Shown here piece by piece: positions 31,645 to 41,213 of a stretch of DNA of 64,000 nucleotides. Source of the stretch: Phycisphaeraceae bacterium (GTDB lineage Bacteria > Planctomycetota > Phycisphaerae > Phycisphaerales > UBA1924); NCBI GenBank assembly GCA_019636695.1, contig JAHBXD010000002.1, positions 310,001-374,000 on the forward strand. The letters are read 5' to 3'. The notes under the pieces were generated by a model. It saw nothing but the letters and a program-made list of their open reading frames with translations. It did no database searches and was not told the origin of the DNA. Position numbers and translations under genes: made by a program. Each line of letters starts with the position of its first letter. The first letter of the stretch is position 1.

Positions 31645-33492
31645 TCAATTGCACCCGGAGACGAAGAGATCGAGGTAATAGAAGAAGTCGGCAGCGTCGA
31701 GCACACCATCGGGCTGCCCGTACGCCGAATCGGCCGGATCGGCCGAGCCGGTCATGTCGGCGACGGCAAGATTGCCCGCGGCGAACTGATCCAGGAAGTA
31801 AAAGAAATCGGACGTGTCGAGCAAGCCATCCGGTACGCCATACGCCGGGTTGAGCGGATCGGCCGAGCCGGAAAGATCGGCCTTGCATTCGCATTCATCG
31901 GGAATGCCGTTGCCGTTCAGGTCAAAACTGTCGCCGCGCGCGATATCGATCTCGTCGCAAATGCCGTTGTTGTTGCAATCGACGGTGATTTCGGGCAGCA
32001 GCGTGACAAAGCCCGAAAGCGTTCCGCCGCAATCGGTGTCGATGCGGACCTGGTAGACGCCCGCATGATGCGGCTCGAAGGGGTCGAACGTGAGCGTCGG
32101 CGTGTTGGCGCCTTGAACGAGCATGCCGTTCTGCCGCCAACTGAACCGCATGTTCTCGCCGAGCGCAACTACCGAAAGCGACGCCGGCCCGCCGTAACAG
32201 GCCGTGGTGTTCTGCGGCGGGGTCACAATGACCGGGCTGTCGTCGTACGCGAGGCTGCACGCGGAGATGGTTCGGAGCACGAAGTTGATCTGATGATTGA
32301 CACGGGGGTGATTACGCAGGTTGATGTTGGTCATGCCACCGGGGCAGGTGTGGCAATACGACATGATCGTGCCTTCCCAGGCGTCCGAGCAGTCGCCGTT
32401 GCCGCAACCGTCGATCACGGGGTCGTAACTGCCGATATCGTGGGTATGGCCGGAGCCGAGGTTGTGCCCGAGTTCGTGTGCCGTCACCATGATGTCCCAG
32501 TTCTGGCCGTGATGATCGACGAGGGGATACGGGAAGAACCCGGCAAGGTTGGCCGAAAGCCCGTAGGCGTTGCCGTTGCAGACGGCGCTGAGATAGGCCA
32601 CGCCCCCGCCGAGGTTCCGTCCGGACAGAAAATGCGCCACATCACGCTCGACATCCGTGCGATTCTGCGCCCACCAAGAGCGGAACTGGTTCAACTGGGC
32701 CGAAGTGCTGTTCTGGTTCCACGGATCGTTCGTCGTCCAGAGACTCAAGTAACTGATCCGGAATCGGAGATTGACATCACGGGTGTAAATCTCGGTCAAT
32801 GCGGCGGTGAGCAGTTGAATATATGCCGTCGCATTGGCGGTGCTGCCGCCGAAACGATTGACGAGCAACTCGCGATCGGTTTCGTACGCGATGTCGATGA
32901 TCCGGCACGGATACGCCGGGTTCTCAGTCTCAGGAATGCCCCCGGGCGGCGTGAGACGCTGCTGCTCGATGTTCTCCGCGATCTCTTCCATCGTGCAGGT
33001 AAAGCCCGTACGCAACTCCGCCGGAAGCGCATGCAGCGGGGCGATCACCGGTGTCAGATCCTCCCCGGCCGGACCCGTGCTCAGCACCCACATCTGCCCC
33101 TCAAACTCGATGAGGCCCGCCACAAGGTCTTCCGTCAGCGTAAGCGTCACCAGCGAATCATCGTGCCCGAGCACCCGGCCGACAAAGACCGGATCGAGCG
33201 GCACACCAAGGTCAACCACACCCTGCGCCGTGGTCGCCACCACCTGCGCATGCGGCGCAAACACGTCGGCCCGGCGCAGGACGAGCGTGACCGAGGTGTC
33301 GCGGTCGAGCGGGAAACCCTGCACGATCGCGACATGCCGGGCATTGAGTTCTGCGGCACGAAGACGGTCTACAGACAGCATCGTCCAGCCATCATCGGGC
33401 TGGTGGGCCGCCACGAGCACGGGCGAGACAACGACATCGGCAAACATCGGGGCAACGCATGCCGCGGCGGCGACCAGACCAGTACGCATCAT
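31645..33492 (-). CDS. Secreted metalloprotease with GC-ending dockerin-like module (cluster gene C)
   Basis: A 615-residue exported zinc protease. After a signal peptide (to about residue 19) comes a propeptide-like region, then a catalytic domain with HELGHNLGSGH at residues 339-349 (HExxHxxGxxH) and a Met-turn TIMSYC at 375-380, together the metzincin (reprolysin/M12B-like) signature. A Cys-rich stretch follows the active site. A beta domain resembling Ig/PKD (TPPQNTTACYGGPASLSVVA, about 430-500) comes next. Then an EF-hand-like CNNNGICDEIDIARGD...DLNGNGIPDECE segment precedes the shared module in two copies (GSADPLNP...YGVPDG and GSADPADS...YGQPDG), ending VSGCN. The likely role is extracellular protein digestion. 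It is cluster gene C of eight. Confidence 0.88.
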   Translation of the reverse strand: MMRTGLVAAAACVAPMFADVVVSPVLVAAHQPDDGWTMLSVDRLRAAELNARHVAIVQGFPLDRDTSVTLVLRRADVFAPHAQVVATTAQGVVDLGVPLDPVFVGRVLGHDDSLVTLTLTEDLVAGLIEFEGQMWVLSTGPAGEDLTPVIAPLHALPAELRTGFTCTMEEIAENIEQQRLTPPGGIPETENPAYPCRIIDIAYETDRELLVNRFGGSTANATAYIQLLTAALTEIYTRDVNLRFRISYLSLWTTNDPWNQNSTSAQLNQFRSWWAQNRTDVERDVAHFLSGRNLGGGVAYLSAVCNGNAYGLSANLAGFFPYPLVDHHGQNWDIMVTAHELGHNLGSGHTHDIGSYDPVIDGCGNGDCSDAWEGTIMSYCHTCPGGMTNINLRNHPRVNHQINFVLRTISACSLAYDDSPVIVTPPQNTTACYGGPASLSVVALGENMRFSWRQNGMLVQGANTPTLTFDPFEPHHAGVYQVRIDTDCGGTLSGFVTLLPEITVDCNNNGICDEIDIARGDSFDLNGNGIPDECECKADLSGSADPLNPAYGVPDGLLDTSDFFYFLDQFAAGNLAVADMTGSADPADSAYGQPDGVLDAADFFYYLDLFVSGCN

Positions 33493-33678
33493 TAATGAAC
33501 CCCCCTACACGGAGCCTGCCTGAGAGCAAGGCTCCACTCCGGGAAAGTACCCAGAACATGGCCTACCTCGCTTCCAGGATGCTGACATGTTCGCACCACG
33601 TCGGGATCGGTTCAGGCCTCCTCGCGATTGAGCGCTCGCAAGTGGCTTTTGAGCTTGAGCATGCTGGCCAAACCGATG

Positions 33679-33716
33679 AAAAAAGCACCGGCCCAGGGTT
33701 TGCCCCAGGCCGGTGC
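33679..33716 (-). terminator. Terminator after cluster gene D
   Basis: A perfect 9-bp stem (GCACCGGCC at 33685-33693 with its complement at 33708-33716) with a partly pairable loop, followed on the minus strand by six T (33679-33684). It lies 41 bases after the stop of the trypsin-like protease gene. This is a textbook intrinsic terminator. Confidence 0.85.
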
Positions 33717-33757
33717 GAGTGCCGTGTACCGGGTAGGCAACCCGGCGGAAAACACGA

Positions 33758-36214
33758 TCAGAGGCCGGCGCAACCGGCAACGAAGACATCGAGGAAGAAG
33801 AAGAAGTCGGAAGCGTCGACGACACCATCAGGCACGCCGTAGTTCGGCGACGAGGGGTCGCTGGAGCCGGTGAGGTCGGCGACGGCGACATTGCCGATCA
33901 CGAACTGGTCGAGGTAGTAGAAGAAGTCGGCCGAATCGATGCGACCGTCGGGCACGCCGTAGAGCGGCGAGCCGGGGTCGCTCGAGCCGCTGATGTCAGC
34001 CGGGCAACGCAGCACGGTGATTGTGTTGGTATCGCTGACCCACGACACGGGCGAGCTGTCGCTGGGAACGATGCGCGTCCCGATGTAGTACGTGCCGGGA
34101 TTCATCGTCGGCGGCAACTGGACGATGGAATTGACGGTGCGGCTGGCGCCCGGGGCGAGCGAGGCGTAGTTGCGCGTCTCAAGCAGCAGGTCGATGGTCG
34201 AGATGATGTTGTTGGTGCTGGCGCGGAACTCAAGCAGATAAGTCGAACTCGTCGTACCGCCGTCGTTGCGCGTGGTGTGCACGACCGGGAACATCGAAGC
34301 CCCGCGGTAGAAGACGTTGTTGGGCGGATTGGGGGCATCGCACGAAACGGCCGTCAGGCTGGCGGGTGTCGCCTGCGTGGTGAACTGCCAGGTCGGGCCG
34401 GTCACGTTGCCCGCGCTGTTGCGAGCCACGACGCGCCAGAAATAGGTCGTGTTGAAGGCGAGGTTCGGCAGGTTCCACGAGCTGTTGGCGGTGTTGCCGA
34501 CAAAGGGCGGCGGATTGGTCGTGCCGAAATACACATCGTAAGTGGTGGCCCGGGCGCTGTCATTCCAGCCGAGATTCGAAGTGATCGGATTGTTGGTCGA
34601 GAAGTGCGCCGGCTCGGGGCCGCTCGGGGTATCGGGCAGGCCGAGCGTGATCGTCACCTGCTGGGCATCCCACGTATCGGTGTCGTTGTTGCCGACGTTG
34701 ACATCGCCCGGAGCATCCACCTCAACGCCCATCCAGTAGGTGCCCGGAGGCGTGTTGATCGGAATCACCGTGCCGGGCACGAGGAACGTGCGATTTTCCA
34801 TCGCGGCGAAGTCGATGTTGTAGTTCCATGTGGCAAGCAGCGTATCCGCCGCGGAAATATTGTTGTTGGTCGAGAGATACACCCGCGCGGTGTAGGTCTG
34901 CTGAGGCGGGTTGTTGTTTGACGTATTGGCGGCGATGAACCGAGCCTGGCCGAAGTTTGTACCCGCCTGGATGGTCGTCGAGCCGTCAAGGCGGAACTGC
35001 AGCGCCTCGATGTCAAGCCCGCTGCCGCGCACGTTCGCGATCGACGAAACAATACCGCCCGATCCATTGACGAAATTGTCCCACAGCTTGGCGTAACGAC
35101 CGATCGTCGAACGGTTCGAGTTCGAGCAGACCGCATGCACGAATCGATTTGATCCATCGATGTAGTACATCCCCGAGCCGCTCATACCCCCCCAGACGGC
35201 CGTCAGACACCCCGTGGTGGTGTCAAGCTGAAGCTGGTTACCCGGGCACGAATCGACCGACCCGAACCAGTAATACATGTCTCGCCCGGTGTGCAGCCCG
35301 CCGCCGCAGGATTCCGCCGGATAACTGGTGTTGTGATAGGTGCGTCCCTGGATGGTCGCGCAGGTCTGCCCCCAGGCCCAACCGAACGTGCCCGTCAAGG
35401 CGCCGACCGAGCGGTCATAGCAGAGCGCCAGGCCCACGTCGAAATCGAAGTTGCCGTCATTGACCCAACTGTTCGCGCCCACGCTCGAGACAAACCCGGT
35501 CGCACGCGTATAGCCGTAGTGCTCAATCACGCTGTCGGCATTCGGCGGCGTGAAAACGCCCGGGCCGCTGGTGCCGTCCCACGCGGGATAAACCCAAATC
35601 TCCGAAGCCCACGCGAAAATATTCGTCCCCGTCGCCGTGCGCGCATAAACGCAGTGGCCCGCGGTCAGCACCACGCCCGCGTCGATCATCGTGCCCGAGC
35701 ATGAAAAGAAGCGGTTGTTGCCGCCCTGATCGACAAACCGCATGATGAGCTTGCAATTGGCCCGCCAGGGGAAGTTCGCTCGCCCGGGATTGGTCTGCAG
35801 CGACATCGTCCCGAAGCCCTCGGGCGTCATCAGGTCAGCCCAGGTGTCCCAGCCCTCTACACCAGGAAAAGTCTGCCCACCCTCGCCCGAACCCATGCCG
35901 CCGAATGCATCCAGCGGGAAGTAAATCGTCTCGCCCGTGACGGCGTCGTGAAGCGCCAACGCATCGGGCTGACCGTCATTATCCGTGTCGATCGGCTCCG
36001 GCATCGGCATCGGAGGAATCTGATCAAACGGCGGGTGGTTCGGTGGAGCAATGTCAAGGTCGTTCCCGGGACCGACCACGACCACATCGCTCAGCAGCGT
36101 TGGGTGAACCACCCCCCCGTACGTCATCGGAGGATTCACCTGGCCCGTGGCGTACCCCGCCGCGGAGACCATCACCATCGCCGCACATAGACGGCCCATT
36201 CCATTCGGCAACAT
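33758..36214 (-). CDS. Secreted trypsin-like serine protease with CARDB/FN3 domains and GC-ending dockerin-like module (cluster gene D)
   Basis: An 818-residue exported protein; the ATG at 36212-36214 follows AGGAAA. The signal peptide is MVMVSAAGYATGQ. The catalytic domain (about 140-395) has the trypsin triad: H187 in LTAGHC, D259 in FDVGLAL, S345 in GGMSGSG. Two CARDB-like beta domains (about 400-530 and 640-740) flank an FN3-like domain (about 545-635, WNDSARATTYDVYF to TWQFTT). The C-terminal module is present twice (GSSDPGSP...YGVPDG...DFFYYLD and GSSDPSSP...YGVPDG...DFFFFLD), ending VAGCAGL. That is two residues longer after the Cys than in any other cluster member. A terminator follows at 33679-33716. 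Confidence 0.88.
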   Translation of the reverse strand: MLPNGMGRLCAAMVMVSAAGYATGQVNPPMTYGGVVHPTLLSDVVVVGPGNDLDIAPPNHPPFDQIPPMPMPEPIDTDNDGQPDALALHDAVTGETIYFPLDAFGGMGSGEGGQTFPGVEGWDTWADLMTPEGFGTMSLQTNPGRANFPWRANCKLIMRFVDQGGNNRFFSCSGTMIDAGVVLTAGHCVYARTATGTNIFAWASEIWVYPAWDGTSGPGVFTPPNADSVIEHYGYTRATGFVSSVGANSWVNDGNFDFDVGLALCYDRSVGALTGTFGWAWGQTCATIQGRTYHNTSYPAESCGGGLHTGRDMYYWFGSVDSCPGNQLQLDTTTGCLTAVWGGMSGSGMYYIDGSNRFVHAVCSNSNRSTIGRYAKLWDNFVNGSGGIVSSIANVRGSGLDIEALQFRLDGSTTIQAGTNFGQARFIAANTSNNNPPQQTYTARVYLSTNNNISAADTLLATWNYNIDFAAMENRTFLVPGTVIPINTPPGTYWMGVEVDAPGDVNVGNNDTDTWDAQQVTITLGLPDTPSGPEPAHFSTNNPITSNLGWNDSARATTYDVYFGTTNPPPFVGNTANSSWNLPNLAFNTTYFWRVVARNSAGNVTGPTWQFTTQATPASLTAVSCDAPNPPNNVFYRGASMFPVVHTTRNDGGTTSSTYLLEFRASTNNIISTIDLLLETRNYASLAPGASRTVNSIVQLPPTMNPGTYYIGTRIVPSDSSPVSWVSDTNTITVLRCPADISGSSDPGSPLYGVPDGRIDSADFFYYLDQFVIGNVAVADLTGSSDPSSPNYGVPDGVVDASDFFFFLDVFVAGCAGL

Positions 36215-36636
36215 GTGTTTCCTTTCCTTCCTCTTTCCCACGCAAGCAGCCGACATCCGGCCGCTTTGTGATCAACCGCTACACGTGAATCTGCCGCGGC
36301 ACCCGCACCCCGCGCAACAACACCCCGGCGCTTCCCGAGCCAAGGGCAACCCCTAAGGCTGAGCCAGGCAACGTCGAGGCGAACCTCAAGCCGCGTGATA
36401 CTTCACTCTGCGTCAAGAGCAGACCCCATGCGTAACTCAGGATAGACATGGGGCAAAACCATCCGCGCGCAAGAGTCCGGAAAAAATGCGCGCCGAATCA
36501 CAATTTCATCCAATCGCCCTATCGAAACTGCGACATCGGCGCCGAAGTCCCGCAAGAGCAGGATTTTGTACGCAGACGATCCAAGACATCGGCATCCACG
36601 ATAGCCCGATCTGACCCCTTCCCACGCTCGCGCTGC
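36215..36636. other. Spacer between cluster genes E and D
   Basis: This 422-base stretch has no credible gene. It contains a 7-bp inverted repeat, CCCCATG/CATGGGG (36424-36453, 16-base loop), without a T-run, and a second GCGCGC pair flanking an A-run near 36465-36514. The promoter of gene D should lie here, but I cannot identify it with confidence. I see no known riboswitch. Confidence 0.45.
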
Positions 36637-39432
36637 CTACGGACAGCCACTTACAAACAAATCGAGAAAGAAAAAGAAGTCAGAGGCATCCACAACCCCA
36701 TCCGGCATGCCGTATCGAGGGCTGTTCACCTGGGTCGAGCCGGTCAGGTCCGCCGCGGCGAAGCCTCCGACAAACAGATCAAGGAAATAGAAGAAATCGT
36801 CGGCATCAACCCGTCCATCGGGCATGCCATAGCGATGGTCGAAAGGGTCGGACGAGCCTGAAAAATCGGCCGGGCAGCGCTGGCACTCATCGGGGATGCC
36901 GTCGTTGTTGTCATCTGCGGACAACCCGAGCGCAACATCACAATTATCCGGGAAGAAATTGGCGTTGCAGTCGGTGGTCGCGGGAATGAAATCGAACCCA
37001 CCCGGATTGTCCAGCGCCGAATCCTGCCCCTGAATCAGCGAGCGCATGTAGTTGCCGTTGCGCCAGTCGAACACCATGATGCGTGAAGCCGTCAGGTGCA
37101 ACCGATCCGGATCGGGCGACTCATGCGGATGTGCATGCGCATCCGAAACATAAATATTGTGATCGTGACCCACGCGAAGCGTCCACGGCTCCTCCAACGT
37201 GAGCACGTTGCCCGAGCCGTTGCGGTTCCACACACGAACGAAATCGCCCGTAACCCCGTGATACTCCAGAATCTTCCCCGTCGCCGAACTGGTCACAAGC
37301 AGATTGCCGTCACGCTTGAGCACCATGCCGCGAGGGTCGAGCAGGCCCCCGCTCCCCGGCGCGACCAGCGTGCGGAGCACGCCGCCCCCGATCGGATCAA
37401 TTTCGAGGACTCGATCATCATGGCTTGAAACCAGCAGCGTTCCCGCCGGGGTGGAAAGCATCGCAAACGGCTGAGAAAGAATGCCCGAAGCCGAAGCGAC
37501 CACTTCTCGCACAAATGCGCCGGTTTCGAGATCATACTCCAGCACCGCATGGCTCGCGCGGCTGACGACATACAGACTTCCGGAATCCACCACCATCGCC
37601 GCGGGGTGCGCAAGGCCCCCCTGCCCTGCCGCCACAAGATCACGGATGTACGCCCCCGTGACATCAAACTCAACAATGCGATGGTCGGCAGCGCTGCTGA
37701 CCAGCACGCGCCGATCGGGGGTGATGACCAGATCGTTCCCGACGTCGTAATGACCCGCGGCGGAAGCGGCGATGCGCACGCCGGTCAGGCCGTGAAACTC
37801 GCCGAGATCCCGATCATGCCCCAGGGTGGCCGTGAGCACAAACCGTGACCGATCGAGCGCAACAAGATCAATGATGCCGTCTCCGTCGCAATCCTGGCAC
37901 GAATCCAGCAGGTTGTCTCGATTGATATCAAGGCTCATGTCCAGACGAATCTGCACGGTGTCGGCGACGCCGTCGCCGTCGCAATCCAGTTGGCACAGAT
38001 CGAGCACGCCGTCGCGATCAAGATCGAGCGACGCTTGCGCGGCGATCTGCATGGCATCGGGCACGCCGTTGCCGTCGCAATCGGCCTGGCACTCATCAGG
38101 AACACCGTTGCCGTCAAGATCAAGGCTGTGGCCGTTCAGAATATCGATGCTGTCGGGCACGCCGTTGCCGTTGCAGTCTTCACATTCGTCGGGCACGCCG
38201 TTGCCGTCAACATCAAGGCTGAAGCCGTTCAAGATATCAACGCTGTCGGCCACGCCGTTGCCGTTGCAATCAATGATGACGCACGAAGGCTGCGTGCGGA
38301 TATACGTGATGATCCGGCCTCCGGTGACGGTATCGAATCGCGGGTCAAGATTCGCCTCACCGCCCATGCGCGTCTGCCCGCAGTACGACATGATGGTGCC
38401 GCGCGTGGCCTCGCCGACAGCCTGCTGGCAGGTGTCCAGCCCGTAATCGTGGTTGTGCAGCGTCCCGAAATTGTGACCCAGTTCGTGGGCCGTGACGATC
38501 AGATCTCGATTGAAGACGCTCGGGAAAGCCGGGTTCTCAAACGATCCCTGGGCATACCCGACCACGGAATATGCGCTGCCGCCGCAGAGCGCACTCACAT
38601 ACGCCACCCCGCCGTATGGAAACGTGCGCTGCCCGCTGAAAAATTGCGCGCAGTCACGCTGCACAAACCGCATGTTGTTGTTCCAATACGCCCTGAACGT
38701 GGTGAGCGGGTCGTTCATCGTGAACAGGTCGTCGGGGGTGTCCCACAGCCGCACATACGTCAACAGCAGCATCACCGCGACATCTCGATCAAATATCGCC
38801 GAGTTGGCGCCGTAGAGCGCGACGATATAGTCCATCGCCCTGTCCGCGTCATCGAACAACTCGTAATACTCATAATCGGTCTCGATCGCAACATCGACAA
38901 CGCGACGATGCCGCCGAGGTTCGATCGACTCCGTCGGCGCTGCACGATCAATCACCCACTCGTCGGAATCTTCCACCGGACAACTCAGCGGTGCGCCACC
39001 CAGGGCTATCGGCGACATCGCACGCGTGGCCGCCGAAGCCGCGCCGTCCTGCTCACGCCAACCGATCACGAGCCGCTCAGGCCCGAGCATCACCCACCCG
39101 TCGAGCGCGCCGGGACGAACCGCAACAAAAACATGCGATTCAGGAACGCCGACCGCTTCACCCCTGTAAAGCCGCACACGCGAACGGTCGTACCGCAGTT
39201 CGCGATCTCCCCGCTCGATATCGCCGACAACCAGCCTTGCCTCGGGCGCAAGCACCTCATAACGCGTCAGCGAGAGCACAAGCTCGCTTCGACCGTGCGC
39301 AAGCGTCACCAGGTGCGGCCCGGCTCCGCTCGCTTGCATAAGCCTCTCGTGGGTCATCTCCGGCGGCCGGGCCTCGCCCCTCGACACCCCGAACACCCCG
39401 CACGCAATCAGCACCGCTACGAGCATGCGCAT
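36637..39432 (-). CDS. Secreted metalloprotease with calcium-type repeats, NHL-like propeller and GC-ending dockerin-like module (cluster gene E)
   Basis: A 931-residue exported protein. I chose the ATG at 39430-39432 because GGAGG lies 8 bases upstream. The metzincin catalytic site is TAHELGHNFGTLH with the zinc ligands at residues 316, 320 and 326, and a TIMSYC Met-turn follows. Next come five EF-hand-like units of the type DCNGNGVPDSIDILNG...DGNGVPDECE (about 390-530). A beta-propeller segment with NHL-like repeats follows (VITPDRRVLVSSAADHRIVE, MVVDSGSLYVVSRASHAVLE, LKRDGNLLVTSSATGKILEY). The shared module is present twice, ending VSGCP. In the second copy the SSDP part is changed to STQVNSP. 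The second metzincin of the cluster. Confidence 0.88.
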   Translation of the reverse strand: MRMLVAVLIACGVFGVSRGEARPPEMTHERLMQASGAGPHLVTLAHGRSELVLSLTRYEVLAPEARLVVGDIERGDRELRYDRSRVRLYRGEAVGVPESHVFVAVRPGALDGWVMLGPERLVIGWREQDGAASAATRAMSPIALGGAPLSCPVEDSDEWVIDRAAPTESIEPRRHRRVVDVAIETDYEYYELFDDADRAMDYIVALYGANSAIFDRDVAVMLLLTYVRLWDTPDDLFTMNDPLTTFRAYWNNNMRFVQRDCAQFFSGQRTFPYGGVAYVSALCGGSAYSVVGYAQGSFENPAFPSVFNRDLIVTAHELGHNFGTLHNHDYGLDTCQQAVGEATRGTIMSYCGQTRMGGEANLDPRFDTVTGGRIITYIRTQPSCVIIDCNGNGVADSVDILNGFSLDVDGNGVPDECEDCNGNGVPDSIDILNGHSLDLDGNGVPDECQADCDGNGVPDAMQIAAQASLDLDRDGVLDLCQLDCDGDGVADTVQIRLDMSLDINRDNLLDSCQDCDGDGIIDLVALDRSRFVLTATLGHDRDLGEFHGLTGVRIAASAAGHYDVGNDLVITPDRRVLVSSAADHRIVEFDVTGAYIRDLVAAGQGGLAHPAAMVVDSGSLYVVSRASHAVLEYDLETGAFVREVVASASGILSQPFAMLSTPAGTLLVSSHDDRVLEIDPIGGGVLRTLVAPGSGGLLDPRGMVLKRDGNLLVTSSATGKILEYHGVTGDFVRVWNRNGSGNVLTLEEPWTLRVGHDHNIYVSDAHAHPHESPDPDRLHLTASRIMVFDWRNGNYMRSLIQGQDSALDNPGGFDFIPATTDCNANFFPDNCDVALGLSADDNNDGIPDECQRCPADFSGSSDPFDHRYGMPDGRVDADDFFYFLDLFVGGFAAADLTGSTQVNSPRYGMPDGVVDASDFFFFLDLFVSGCP

Positions 39433-39612
39433 GCCCAACCCTCCGGCGGGAACACTCGCAGCCTCGCGCCGCGATCACCCCGGAAGGCAGCATACCACCC
39501 GCGAACACATACCCATAGCGCTATCTGGAACCTTCGAAGAAAGAGACCACCCGCACCCCGACTTGAGGCACGCTCGATCTGCTCCAACGCGCTGACAACC
39601 GCGATCCGCCTC

Positions 39613-40992
39613 TCAACCGCAGCCGAGCACAAAGACATCAAGGAAGTAGAAAAAGTCCGATGCATCAAGCAGACCATCCGGCACACCGTAATCCGGACTC
39701 GTCGGATCACTCGAACCGCTCATGTCAGCGACGAGGAAGTTCCCTTCGGTGAACTGATCGAGGAAGTAAAAGAAGTCTGAAGCATCCACCTGCCCGTCGG
39801 GCACACCATAATCCGGATGCATCGGATCGCTCGAGCCGCTCAGGTCGGCCCGGCAGACCGGCGTCGTCTCGCAGATGTCCGCCGTCCCGTTGCCGTTGTG
39901 GTCTGTGCAGTCAGTGCCTCCACCGGCAAATGTCCCCTGGAATGCCGAGCAAATCGCCTCGGTCACACCCGATACGCACCCGCCCGTCGACGTGCAGCAC
40001 GCACCGATCGGCGCTGGGCATTGCACCGATCCGCACGAAACGCCGTCTCCCTGATACACCCCGTTGATCGCCGCGCAATCGGCCACCAGCATCGGCTCGC
40101 ACGAACCGTCAGGCTTGCAGCAAGCGCCCACCCCCGGCTGACAGTTCACCCGAGTCCAGTTCGCCTTCATCACGATATCGCCCGAGGGGCGGCAGAGAAA
40201 ATTGAGCTGCTGAAACGTCGCCCACCCTCCGTTGGGCGGACACCCGAGAAATCCGCAATTCAGCCCGAACAGCCAGTTCCCCGCCGGCGCGGCCAGCCCC
40301 GAACGATCCGTCACCGGAAAGGCGTTGAAAGTCTGCGGCGGCGCCTGCACGCATGGGTCCTGCGTCTGAAGGTTGTGCTCGTCGATGCGCAGCGCGATCG
40401 TGAAGCGACTCGTGCCGCTGTCGTTGAACAGGAAAATCTGTTCAGGATCACCCGGATCAACCACCAGGCGCACATTCAACCCTGCCGTGCCCGGGCCGAT
40501 CCGCGCATGCGGCAGAATCAGATCATCCGATGAAAACTCGTACATCAGAATGCCGGTATTCGGTGGACCATCCCACACCAGCACCGACCACGCCGTCACC
40601 GTCTGCACGCTGGCGTTCAATGTCGCAAGAATGAAATCAATCTGATCAATGCGAATCGGGAAATCGCTCGGGGCAAGCACATAGGTCGCCGCGAACATTT
40701 CACCCTCGCCGAACCCTGCCTGAAGGGTGTATGACCCTCCGGTAAAACTGGCGTCGGTGTGCGAGGCTTCAAACGTGCACCCCGACTCAGGCATAGCAGG
40801 CCCGCCCCCCGGAAGCACCCGCCCGCCGGTGGTCACGCGCAGCACATCAAGCGAATCGAGCACGATCGGCCGCTCATGCACCGCGCGCGAATCCGGCGGC
40901 GGCACATCGACCGACGCAACCTGGCCAAGCACACCAACGGCCCCGGCGCTGAGCAGAGCAGCCGCGGCGGAAACCCGTGCATGATGAATCAT
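39613..40992 (-). CDS. Secreted Cys-rich GACC-repeat protein with GC-ending dockerin-like module (cluster gene F)
   Basis: A 459-residue exported protein; the ATG at 40990-40992 follows GGAGGG. The signal peptide is SAAAALLSAGAVGVLGQ. Residues about 70-280 form a beta-rich domain (FILATLNASVQTVTAWSVLV, FTIALRIDEHNLQ) of unknown function. Two Cys-rich repeats follow: GACCKPDGSCEPMLVADC with an NGVYQGDGVSC tail, and GACCTSTGGCVSGVTEAIC with FQGTFAGGGTDC. An EF-hand-like DHNGNGTADICE and the shared double module (GSSDPMHP...YGVPDG and GSSDPTSP...YGVPDG) end the protein at VLGCG. No enzymatic motif is seen. Confidence 0.8.
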   Translation of the reverse strand: MIHHARVSAAAALLSAGAVGVLGQVASVDVPPPDSRAVHERPIVLDSLDVLRVTTGGRVLPGGGPAMPESGCTFEASHTDASFTGGSYTLQAGFGEGEMFAATYVLAPSDFPIRIDQIDFILATLNASVQTVTAWSVLVWDGPPNTGILMYEFSSDDLILPHARIGPGTAGLNVRLVVDPGDPEQIFLFNDSGTSRFTIALRIDEHNLQTQDPCVQAPPQTFNAFPVTDRSGLAAPAGNWLFGLNCGFLGCPPNGGWATFQQLNFLCRPSGDIVMKANWTRVNCQPGVGACCKPDGSCEPMLVADCAAINGVYQGDGVSCGSVQCPAPIGACCTSTGGCVSGVTEAICSAFQGTFAGGGTDCTDHNGNGTADICETTPVCRADLSGSSDPMHPDYGVPDGQVDASDFFYFLDQFTEGNFLVADMSGSSDPTSPDYGVPDGLLDASDFFYFLDVFVLGCG

Positions 40993-41130
40993 GGCTATCC
41001 CTCCTGGAGCCAAAGGCATGTGCGCAAGCATACTGAAAGCGGTTTCGATTGAAACCTCTCTCTCGCAAAAACCCGGTGCTGACCACCTCAAAGACCGAGA
41101 CCCGGCGTCCCCCGTCCCATAAAGCAAGGA

Positions 41131-41152
41131 AAAAGCCCGCGGCCCGCGGGCG
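41131..41152 (-). terminator. Terminator after cluster gene G
   Basis: On the minus strand a 7-bp all-GC stem (41146-41152 with 41136-41142, loop GGC) is followed by five T (41131-41135), 62 bases after the stop of the large adhesin gene. Confidence 0.75.
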
Positions 41153-41213
41153 CCCTTGGCTCCTCCCGCAGGCCGCTAGATGCCTCCCCATACGCTCCCG
41201 AACGCGGTTCGGT

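Noticed and set aside
36424-36453. CCCCATG/CATGGGG inverted repeat as terminator or riboswitch
   Set aside because: It has a 16-base loop and no T-run on either strand, and does not resemble a riboswitch core that I know.
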